Positions 53,935 to 61,297 of a stretch of DNA of 64,000 nt are shown here, in pieces. The position numbers and the translations under genes are program-made. Within the stretch, counting starts at the first letter, position 1; the number at the start of each line of letters is the position of its first letter. The notes below the pieces were generated by a model. The model was not told where the DNA came from. It was given only the letters and a program-made list of their open reading frames with translations, and searched no databases. This DNA is from Mesorhizobium sp. GTDB lineage: Bacteria; Pseudomonadota; Alphaproteobacteria; Rhizobiales; Rhizobiaceae. Location: NCBI GenBank assembly GCA_004020545.1, contig SAQE01000016.1:33825-97824 (forward strand), read 5' to 3'.

Positions 53935-55623
53935 CTACTGGAGATTATATGTTGCCAAAATCTCAGCTCCCGATAGTGCAGATTTTGCTGCAGCCATCGC
54001 GGTCGGCAATTCAACAGTGATGAAATAGCGCGCCTCAATTTCGGTGGCGCCGCCTTGTACGAGAGCCGCGCTTTCCGCCAGATATCCCCCGGCAATGACA
54101 GCGGCCAAGGCGCGGAGGAGCGGCATTGCTACCGCGAGCGACTGCACGCTATCGGGCGCGTCGGATAGCGTCTTCGCCAGTTCCGATATTTCAGACACAA
54201 TACGGCTTGCGAGCGGTTCGCCGGCAACGATCGTCAGTCCCTGCTGACTGGATTTCAAGGCATCAAACAGCGTTTCGCCGTCTTCGAGACGTAGCTTTCG
54301 CGAGACAAGATCAATGGCCTGTATGCCATTGGTGCCCTCGTAGATCGGCAAAATACGAGCGTCGCGATAAAGCTGCGCAACGCCCGTCTCCTCAATGTAT
54401 CCCATTCCGCCGTGGATCTGAATTGCACTTGAGGTTACTTCGACCGCTATCTCCGTCGAGTAGGCTTTGGCCAACGGCGTCAATAGTGAGGCCCTTGCAT
54501 GCGCGAGCCGTCTGTCATCGGCTGATTTTGCTCTCAGGCTCCCGTCGATCCAACAGGCGGTTGCCATGCAGAGCAGACGTGCAGCAGCAGTCTTGGCCCG
54601 CATTTCAAGGAGCATTCGTCTGACGTCAGGATGACGAATTATTGCGCTTGCGCCTGGTCCCTGATCCGGAACGCTTCCCTGGCGCCTTTCCTTTGCATAG
54701 GCGACTGACATCTGCGTGGCCCGCTCTGCAAGCGCAACTCCCTGGACGCCCACTAGAAGCCTGGCGTTGTTCATCATCGTGAACATACAATTGAGGCCGC
54801 GGTTCTCTTGTCCGATCAACCATCCTTTCGCGCCGCCGTTATCACCATAGGTCATGGCGCAGGTCGGTGAACCGTGTATGCCGAGCTTGTGCTCGAGCGA
54901 ATGGCAGCGCAGGTCGTTGCGTGTTCCGTCAGGCAGAAATTTGGGGACGAGAAACAGGGAGATTCCCCGCGTACCCGCAGGCGCATCGGCAAGTCGCGCC
55001 AAGACCAGATGCACGATGTTCGACGCGCAATCGTGCTCGCCATAAGTTATGAAAATCTTGCTGCCGGTGATGGAGTAAGTGCCGTCGCCCAAGCGTTCCG
55101 CCCGGCAGCGTAGATCCGAAAGATCGGAGCCAGCCTGCGGTTCCGTGAGGTTCATGGTACCGGTCCATTCCCCGGACACGAGCTTGGGCAGGTAAAAATC
55201 TTTGAGGTCCTGGCAGGCATGCGCCGCAATCGCTTCGATGGCACCTGCCGTCAGAAGCGGGCAGAGAGCAAAGGCCATGGAAGCCGAGTTCCACAGTTCG
55301 GTACATCCCACGGCCATCAACATGGGAAGTCCTTGCCCGCCATGGTTGGCGGGCCCCGCTAAACCGTTCCAACCAGCTACGCACCAGTCCCGGTAGGTTG
55401 CACGCCAGCCCGGAGGCGTGGTGACCTTCCCGTCGTTGATGGACGCAGGAAGCCGGTCGCCGACCTGGTTCAAGGGGGCGATACGTTCGGCGGCAAAACG
55501 CCCGGCCTCGGAAATGATGGCTTGCGCATCGTCGAGAGAGAGGTCGGCATAATGAGGAGCGCCGAACTTCCCGGCGCTCTGCATCGCCAAGAGAATCTGG
55601 GACACAGGTGGTTGATAGGTCAT
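53935..55623 (-). CDS. dmdC: Acyl-CoA dehydrogenase, DmdC-like (3-methylmercaptopropionyl-CoA dehydrogenase candidate)
   Basis: 562 residues, longer than classical acyl-CoA dehydrogenases because of the N-terminal extension (YQPPVSQILLAMQSAGKF) and the C-terminal domain typical of the DmdC/AcdN-type group. NLTEPQAGSDLSDLRCRAE and FITYGEHDCASNIVHLVLA form the FAD site; the catalytic Glu lies in PIYEGTNGIQA, and IQIHGGMGYIEE is conserved. In the DMSP demethylation pathway DmdC oxidises 3-methylmercaptopropionyl-CoA to methylthioacryloyl-CoA. It is the last gene of the operon, 3 bases after the crotonase gene. Family very likely; the sulfur-compound substrate is inferred from the operon. Confidence 0.85.
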   Translation of the reverse strand: MTYQPPVSQILLAMQSAGKFGAPHYADLSLDDAQAIISEAGRFAAERIAPLNQVGDRLPASINDGKVTTPPGWRATYRDWCVAGWNGLAGPANHGGQGLPMLMAVGCTELWNSASMAFALCPLLTAGAIEAIAAHACQDLKDFYLPKLVSGEWTGTMNLTEPQAGSDLSDLRCRAERLGDGTYSITGSKIFITYGEHDCASNIVHLVLARLADAPAGTRGISLFLVPKFLPDGTRNDLRCHSLEHKLGIHGSPTCAMTYGDNGGAKGWLIGQENRGLNCMFTMMNNARLLVGVQGVALAERATQMSVAYAKERRQGSVPDQGPGASAIIRHPDVRRMLLEMRAKTAAARLLCMATACWIDGSLRAKSADDRRLAHARASLLTPLAKAYSTEIAVEVTSSAIQIHGGMGYIEETGVAQLYRDARILPIYEGTNGIQAIDLVSRKLRLEDGETLFDALKSSQQGLTIVAGEPLASRIVSEISELAKTLSDAPDSVQSLAVAMPLLRALAAVIAGGYLAESAALVQGGATEIEARYFITVELPTAMAAAKSALSGAEILATYNLQ

Positions 55624-55626
55624 CTG

Positions 55627-56415
55627 TCACCTGGTCCCTGGTTCGAGACGTTCGGTCTTCTTGGAAAAGAAGGCCTCGAGCCGCTCCCTGATATCCGGGT
55701 TGGTTTGCACGGCTGCGGCAAGCAGGCCTTCTGCAAACAGGCCGTCCGTGGTGGACATGTCATTGATGCGGGATATGCCGGTCACGATGGCAAAATTGGT
55801 GGTTGGGGGATTAGAGGCAATCTGCGCAGCCAGCTTCTTGGCACGGGCGAGCGCCTGACCGTCGCCCACCACTTCATGGCATAGGCCAAGATCTAGCCCG
55901 CGTCGGGCGTCGTAGGTCCTTGCCGACAGCATCATGTCGATCATGCGCGCCGGCGTGATGATGCGGGCCACGCGTACCGTGGCGCCACCTCCCGTGAAGA
56001 TGCCGCGCTGGCCTTCCGGAAGAGCAAAGAAGGTATTCTCCTCTGCCACGCGGACATGCGCCGCCGCCGCCAGTTCGAGGCCGCCGCCCACGACTGCCCC
56101 CTTGAGTGCGGCGACCACGGGGATGCCGGTGAATTGAATGAGGTCGAAGGTTCGGTGCCAGCCTTGGCACATCGTCATGAATTCGACTGGGGAGCGGTCC
56201 TTCTCATAGTGCTCCCGCAGATCTAATCCGGCGCAGAAGTGGGCGCCCTTGGCCGAAAGCACGAAACACCGCGTACCCCGGGGTGGCGCCCGAAACACGT
56301 TTTCGATCTCCATCAGCATGTCTTCGCTAATGGCATTGCGCCGATCCTCGCGTGCCAGCGTTACGATTGTTACGGCGCCTTCCGTCTCGATCGTGATGTA
56401 CTGTTGTTTCATCAT
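55627..56415 (-). CDS. dmdD: Crotonase-family enoyl-CoA hydratase, DmdD-like candidate
   Basis: 262 residues from ATG 56415. The oxyanion-hole segment AKGAHFCAGLDLREHYEK and the catalytic pair are recognisable: one Glu in VVGGGLELAAAA and the other in FALPEGQRGIFTGGG. DmdD hydrates methylthioacryloyl-CoA and releases methanethiol and acetaldehyde; the FALPEGQRGIF segment is the kind seen in that group. Its stop and the dmdC start are 3 bases apart, and its start overlaps the dmdB-like stop by 4 bases (ATGA). Could instead be a hydratase for another enoyl-CoA. Confidence 0.8.
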   Translation of the reverse strand: MMKQQYITIETEGAVTIVTLAREDRRNAISEDMLMEIENVFRAPPRGTRCFVLSAKGAHFCAGLDLREHYEKDRSPVEFMTMCQGWHRTFDLIQFTGIPVVAALKGAVVGGGLELAAAAHVRVAEENTFFALPEGQRGIFTGGGATVRVARIITPARMIDMMLSARTYDARRGLDLGLCHEVVGDGQALARAKKLAAQIASNPPTTNFAIVTGISRINDMSTTDGLFAEGLLAAAVQTNPDIRERLEAFFSKKTERLEPGTR

Positions 56416-58028
56416 GGAAAAGCCTTGGCCCGTTCACGTAACTTGTACTTTTCGATCTTTCCCGTCGAAGTCTTGGGCAAAGTCTCAAAGATATAATGCT
56501 TTGGGACCTTGAAGCCGGGGAGACGTTGCCGGCAGAACTGGTTCAGTTCATCTGCGGTGGCATTTGCACCAGGCTTGAGTTCCACGAAGGCGCAAGGTGT
56601 TTCGCCCCATTTGACGTCGTGCTTGGCCACGACAGCGGCGGCGCTGACGGCCGGATGCCGAAATAGAACAGATTCTACCTCGATCGAGGAAATGTTCTCC
56701 CCGCCAGAGATGATGATGTCCTTGATTCGGTCTTTGATTTCGAGAAAACCGTCCGGATGCTGCACGGCGACGTCGCCAGTGTGGAACACCCCGCCTGCAA
56801 AGGCAGCTTCCGTGGCCGCTTCATCCTTGTGATAGCCTTTCATGATCGTGTTGCCGCGCAGCACGATCTCACCCATCGCCGTGGCGTCCTGAGGCAGGCG
56901 CGCTCCGGACTGAGCGTCCCAAATCTCAGCCGATTCCGTTGTTGGAAAGCGCACTCCCTGACGCGCTTTGATCATCGCGCGTCTCGTGAAATCCAAGCCG
57001 TCCCATGCCTGGTCCCAAATGGATTGGACGACATGGCCGTAGGTTTCCGTGAGGCCGTATACTTGCATCACATCGAAGCCCAGTGCTTCGACTTTCTCAA
57101 GAATGGCCGCAGGCGGCGGCGCTCCCGCCGTCATGACGCGAACGGTATGCGGCAGTGTACAAGGTTCTGCTTCGGCAGCCTCTACCAGCATGCCGAGCAT
57201 GACAGGCGCCCCGCCAAAATGGGTGACACCGAAAGTCTCGATGGCCCCGAAGATCGCCTTGGCCGAGATCTGCCTGCAACAGACGATCGTCGCGGCAAGC
57301 GCGGTCATGGTCCACGCATGCCCCCAGCCGTTACAGTGAAACATGGGCACCGTGTAAAGATAGATCGGATGGCCCGACAGTCCCCAGCCCGCGATGGTGC
57401 CCAATGTCATAAGATAGGCGCCGCGATGATGGTAGAGCACGCCTTTAGGCCGCCCGCTGGTGCCGGATGTATAGTTCAGGCACAGGGTCTGCCATTCGTC
57501 AGCCGGGAGCAGCGGCGAGAAGCCGGCGGCCTCGGACCGAACCAAATCCGCGTGGCGGACGCATCCGGCCGGACCATCCCCAGCCCCGCCCAGATCGATG
57601 AAGGTGGGAATGGCGCCCGTGACGCGTTCAAGCGCGGCCTCAGCCAATGGCCGGCATTGCCTGTCGACCATCAATACGCGCGTTTCCGCGTGGTCGAGAA
57701 TATAGGCTACGGTTTCGGCATCGAGCCGGATATTGATGGTGTTGAGGACCGCGCCGGTCATCGCGACGGCGAAGTGTGCCTCGACCATCTCAGCCGTGTT
57801 GGGAGCAAGCACCGAAACGACGTCTCCTGGCTTAACACCCAAGCGGATCAAGCCCGCCGCCAGAGCCTCGCAGCGGCGGCGCACTTCCAGCCAGGTGAAG
57901 CGACGTTCCTCATCGATGATTGCCACGCGATCAGGGTAAAGATCAGCCGTGCGGTAGAGGAATGAGATCGGGGTCAAAGGCACGTGATTGGCGGCCCGAG
58001 GTCGGAGATAAGGCGCCTCGTCAATCAT
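56412..58028 (-). CDS. dmdB: Acyl-CoA synthetase, DmdB-like (3-methylmercaptopropionate-CoA ligase candidate)
   Basis: 538 residues from ATG 58028, which overlaps the dmdA-like stop by 4 bases (ATGA); the frame extends upstream into that gene. Adenylation motifs: YTSGTSGRPKG (ATP loop), PMFHCNGWGHAW, QVYGLTETYGHV, GVFHTGDVAV, IKDRIKDIIISGGENISS and the C-terminal catalytic Lys in KTSTGKIEKYKLR. The length and HCNGWG motif match medium-chain fatty-acid/MMPA ligases such as DmdB. It activates a short acid with ATP and CoA for the dehydrogenase and hydratase that follow. Normal length. Confidence 0.85.
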   Translation of the reverse strand: MIDEAPYLRPRAANHVPLTPISFLYRTADLYPDRVAIIDEERRFTWLEVRRRCEALAAGLIRLGVKPGDVVSVLAPNTAEMVEAHFAVAMTGAVLNTINIRLDAETVAYILDHAETRVLMVDRQCRPLAEAALERVTGAIPTFIDLGGAGDGPAGCVRHADLVRSEAAGFSPLLPADEWQTLCLNYTSGTSGRPKGVLYHHRGAYLMTLGTIAGWGLSGHPIYLYTVPMFHCNGWGHAWTMTALAATIVCCRQISAKAIFGAIETFGVTHFGGAPVMLGMLVEAAEAEPCTLPHTVRVMTAGAPPPAAILEKVEALGFDVMQVYGLTETYGHVVQSIWDQAWDGLDFTRRAMIKARQGVRFPTTESAEIWDAQSGARLPQDATAMGEIVLRGNTIMKGYHKDEAATEAAFAGGVFHTGDVAVQHPDGFLEIKDRIKDIIISGGENISSIEVESVLFRHPAVSAAAVVAKHDVKWGETPCAFVELKPGANATADELNQFCRQRLPGFKVPKHYIFETLPKTSTGKIEKYKLRERAKAFP

Positions 58029-59128
58029 AGGAAAGGAAGCTCCACTAGCTGCGCGGCCATCGAACCGTTCTCGCGATTGACGGTGACTGTCGTTCCGGCC
58101 TTCACGGCGGTGGATATCAAGGCATATCCGATGTTGGCCTTCATTCGGGGCGACCATGTGCAATGCGTCATCACGCCAACCTTGGTGCCGTCGAAGGTGA
58201 TGTCCTCACGTTTGGCGCCAAACGGCACAGGCATCGAGGCATCGAGAATTAGGCCCAGTTGGTGCCGCTTCGGCCCCTCGGCTTCAATCTTTCGGAGCGC
58301 TCCGATCCCGACAACATCGTCCGGAACGCCGAGATCGACATACTTGCCGAGCCGAACTTCGAAGGGATTGGTTTCGTCGTCGGTGTCGCCTCCCACCGAC
58401 AGAAGCCCGCTCTCCGTGCGTTCCGCAGTTGCCGGGGCGCCAGGGCCGATACCCCAAGGCTTGCCTGCTTCCTTGAAGATGTTCCAGAGCTTCGTGCCCT
58501 TGGTCCCATCCCTCAGATAGATCTCAAATCCGCCTTGTTTGGACCATCCCGATCGCTGCACCGCTATCGGAATGCCTTCGATCTCGGTTTCCTTGAACCA
58601 GAAGTACTTTAGCGCGCGCACCCAATCGCCCAGAACATGGGCTACAACATCCTCGGCCTTGGGTCCTTGCAGAGCCATGGGCGAGACGTCGGGTTCGGTA
58701 ATTTCGACATTCAGCCCTCGTTCCGCCGCAATGGCACTGGCCCAAAGCCAGATGTCGCTGTCTGCAATCGAAAGCCAATAGAGGTCGTTGGAGAGCTTCA
58801 ACAAGATCGGGTCATTGATGACCGTGCCGCGATGGTTGCAAAGCGGGACATATTTTCCTTGGCCAATTTTACAGGCTGAGAGATCTCGCGGCGACAGGAT
58901 TTGTGCCAGCCGTCCAGCGTCCGGTCCCTTGAGCTGCACCTGGCGTTCTACACCGACATCCCATTGCGAGACGCCGTTGATCAGCCGCCAGTATTCTCCC
59001 TCCGGGTCGCCGAACGACGTCGGCATGATCATGCGGTTGTAGACATTTGCAGCCACCATGCCTTCCGCCACCACGGCTTCAAAGAAGGGCGACGGACGGA
59101 TGCGGGCTGTTGGGAAGAAGGAGAACAT
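58025..59128 (-). CDS. dmdA: DmdA-like tetrahydrofolate-dependent demethylase (GcvT family; DMSP demethylase candidate)
   Basis: 367 residues from ATG 59128 (GAGGGATTCA upstream), the length of characterised DmdA; the frame is open earlier. The GcvT fold shows YNRMIMPTSFGDPEGEYWRL at 30-49, SQWDVGVERQVQL, SPRDLSACKIGQG, ADSDIWLWASA, ALQGPKAEDV and RSGWSKQGGFEIYL at 192-205 (Glu202, Tyr204). The run PTSFGDP, IADSD and RSGWSKQGG-E-Y is that of marine DmdA proteins, in which the family's catalytic Asp is absent. DmdA moves a methyl group from DMSP to tetrahydrofolate, giving methylmercaptopropionate. It leads the operon with ligase, crotonase and dehydrogenase. Activity untested; GcvT relatives with other methylated substrates are possible. 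Confidence 0.75.
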   Translation of the reverse strand: MFSFFPTARIRPSPFFEAVVAEGMVAANVYNRMIMPTSFGDPEGEYWRLINGVSQWDVGVERQVQLKGPDAGRLAQILSPRDLSACKIGQGKYVPLCNHRGTVINDPILLKLSNDLYWLSIADSDIWLWASAIAAERGLNVEITEPDVSPMALQGPKAEDVVAHVLGDWVRALKYFWFKETEIEGIPIAVQRSGWSKQGGFEIYLRDGTKGTKLWNIFKEAGKPWGIGPGAPATAERTESGLLSVGGDTDDETNPFEVRLGKYVDLGVPDDVVGIGALRKIEAEGPKRHQLGLILDASMPVPFGAKREDITFDGTKVGVMTHCTWSPRMKANIGYALISTAVKAGTTVTVNRENGSMAAQLVELPFL

Positions 59129-59325
59129 TGAATCCCTCGGACTGCAATATCGGCGGTAACTGCCGCCTTCCTCATCGGGGACGGCTCTGATCTTCGGAAG
59201 TGGGGGCTCACTTCGTCCCGCATGGGGCAGGTGAGCCTTGAATGTCTCGGCAACGCGTGTTGCGTCAAACAACCGTTTCGCAGACAATGACCATGTTTTT
59301 GTTATACATAAGTTGGATGTGGCCC
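59129..59325. promoter_or_regulatory. Divergent promoter region of the DmdA-like operon and LysR gene
   Basis: 197 bases between the divergent starts. Near 59290-59312 lies an AT-rich TGTTTTTGTTATACATAAG stretch that includes a TATACA element resembling a -10 hexamer for the plus-strand gene. LysR operators are expected here, but I do not single out one with confidence. Confidence 0.35.
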
Positions 59326-60225
59326 ATGCAGCTCGATCTGCCACCTCTCATTTGGCTGCGCGCCTTCGAAGCCGCAGCGCGCCATCTCAGCTTCACCGAT
59401 GCTGCCATGGAGCTCAATCTGACCCAGGCCGCAATTTCCAAGCACGTCAAATCGCTCGAGCTCAGCCTGCGGCATCAGCTGTTCATCCGCCGCCCTCGCA
59501 GCCTGCAATTGACAAAGACCGGGGAGGCCTATCTACCGAAGGTGCGCGACGCATTCGAACGTCTGGCTATCGGTACCCGAGAGGTGTTCGGTGGGCGCCG
59601 AGCGAAGGAGCTGACCGTGCGATGCTCAGTGTCCTTTGCGGTCAATTGGCTGGCACCCCGCCTCCCGGAGTTTCTGGACTGTAATCCTGACAAGAATATC
59701 AGGATAATCTCAAGCGTCTGGAACGATGCCTTCGACACGGACGTCTTCGATCTCGATATCCAGTACGGCACCGGCGGCTGGAGCAACGTCCGGAGCCATC
59801 GTTTGACATGGGAGACCATCACGCCCCTTTGCGCCCCTGGCCTCGTCGATAAACGACCACTGAAGCGGCCCGACGATCTGCGGGAACACCGGTTACTGCA
59901 TGTGCTCGGATACCAGGAAGGTTGGGGGATCTGGCTGAATGCCGCTGAGGCAAAGACGGTCGACCCCGGGCAGGGCTTGCAACTCGACACCTCTTTAACG
60001 GCCTTCGAGATCGCGGCAGAAGGTGGCGGCGTGGCACTCGGGCGGTTGTCGCTTGCCAACCGAGAACGGAGATCTGGCAGACTGTTCGCGCCATTTGATC
60101 TCGAAGTTCCGATTGATGAGGCCTTTCACCTGTTGGAGTCCCTCGGAAGGGACCTGCATCCTGACGCCGCGCTTTTCGTCGACTGGCTGCTCGACGCCGC
60201 GGCTCGCGATCGCGTGAATTTATGA
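59326..60225 (+). CDS. LysR-family regulator, GcvA type
   Basis: 299 residues from ATG 59326; the start is chosen because MQLDLPPLIWLRAFEAAARH is the conserved GcvA-type opening, though the frame begins earlier. The helix-turn-helix (LSFTDAAMELNLTQAAISKHVKSLE) and the effector domain (VSFAVNWLAPRLPEFLD) are typical. GcvA-type regulators respond to glycine or methylated amines. Divergent from the DmdA-like operon and its probable regulator. Intact. Confidence 0.88.
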   Translation: MQLDLPPLIWLRAFEAAARHLSFTDAAMELNLTQAAISKHVKSLELSLRHQLFIRRPRSLQLTKTGEAYLPKVRDAFERLAIGTREVFGGRRAKELTVRCSVSFAVNWLAPRLPEFLDCNPDKNIRIISSVWNDAFDTDVFDLDIQYGTGGWSNVRSHRLTWETITPLCAPGLVDKRPLKRPDDLREHRLLHVLGYQEGWGIWLNAAEAKTVDPGQGLQLDTSLTAFEIAAEGGGVALGRLSLANRERRSGRLFAPFDLEVPIDEAFHLLESLGRDLHPDAALFVDWLLDAAARDRVNL

Positions 60226-60818
60226 AGTATCGGAAGCAGAGGGTATCTGGCGGTCAACACTGCTGGACTGGTCCGAACCGCAAATCCTGGTCACCAAGCA
60301 GGACCGAGCCGCAAGGTTTTCGAGGTGTCCAGGCGCGAACAATGCAGGAATGCACAGGCCCTGACAATATGGTCATGCTTGAGCGGGTACTGAAAACGTG
60401 CAAGCGAACGGCACTGCTCTCTTGTGGAACTGTTCAAACGTCTCGGCCCGGGTCATGGGTGCCAACCAGCGACTGAAGATCGTCTGCTCCGACGTACCGA
60501 AAGCAGAAAGTCCGCTTCCGTGATGAGTTTCGGGCGCCGGCAGGCGTACGAAAGTCCCCGAGGAAGGAACCCGCGGGCCACAGGCGGTGAGCTATGGGGA
60601 TTTCGATTTGCGGCTGCTGTCGGCGATGGCGCGACCGTCGTCGGGGGACGGCGGGTTCGATGCGGACAGCCCGCTTCGTTGCGCCTCCAAGCGATGTTGT
60701 CGGCCCGGCACGCGGCTGGGCGCGGCGCTGTCGGCGTCGATGATCACCATAGACGTGCGTCGATGCGTTGCCGGAGGCTGAGTGCCTGCGGCTGAATGCT
60801 GGATGATACCATGCCGGG
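60226..60818. other. 593-base stretch adjoining the IS91-family element, no recognised intact gene
   Basis: Short overlapping frames only. The part nearest the transposase (about 60550-60818) probably belongs to the non-coding 3' side of the IS91-family element, but I cannot define the end or the insertion site. No tRNA or terminator with a T-tract recognised. Confidence 0.35.
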
Positions 60819-61297
60819 TCATGGAGCGGTCTCCCGGTTCGTCGCGGTTGCGCCCGGTGGTCCGCGCGGCTGCCTCCATCGTTCGAAGGTCTCGATGATG
60901 ATCATGCGGCCGCCACAGCAGGGGCACGGCGGGCGGAAGTTGTCCGGTTCGTCCGTGGTGTCGTCATCGGACGGTACGGCGACATTCAGGAGTTCACGCG
61001 CAAGCGCGAGGCTGGCCTTGCGAGCCGAGCCGGCAAGCAGGCCGCAATGCCGGATGCGGTGGAATCCCTTTGGCAACACGTGGAGCAGGAAGCGGCGGAT
61101 GAACTCGTCGGTGGCGAGCGTCATGAGCTGCTGCCGGTCGGCGCCTTCGTGACGATAGTCCTTGTAGCGGAAGGTGACGCCGCTCTCGTCGAAACGGATG
61201 AGGCGGCTGTTCGAGATCGCGACCCGGTGCGTGTAGCGCGACAGATAGGCGAGCACCGCCTCCGGGCCGGCGAAGGGCGCCTTGGCGTAGATCACCC
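60819..61297 (-). pseudogene. IS91-family transposase, C-terminal part (interrupted)
   Basis: Residues such as VIYAKAPFAGPEAVLAYLSR, YTHRVAISNSRLIRFDES, RYKDYRHEG and GFHRIRHCGLLAG are the conserved second half of IS91/IS801-type transposases (HUH/rolling-circle type), ending in a cysteine-rich tail (FRPPCPCCGGRM). The first half lies at 63319-64000 on the same strand. Between them sits a group II intron in the opposite orientation, so the transposase is inactive in this copy. Confidence 0.85.
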
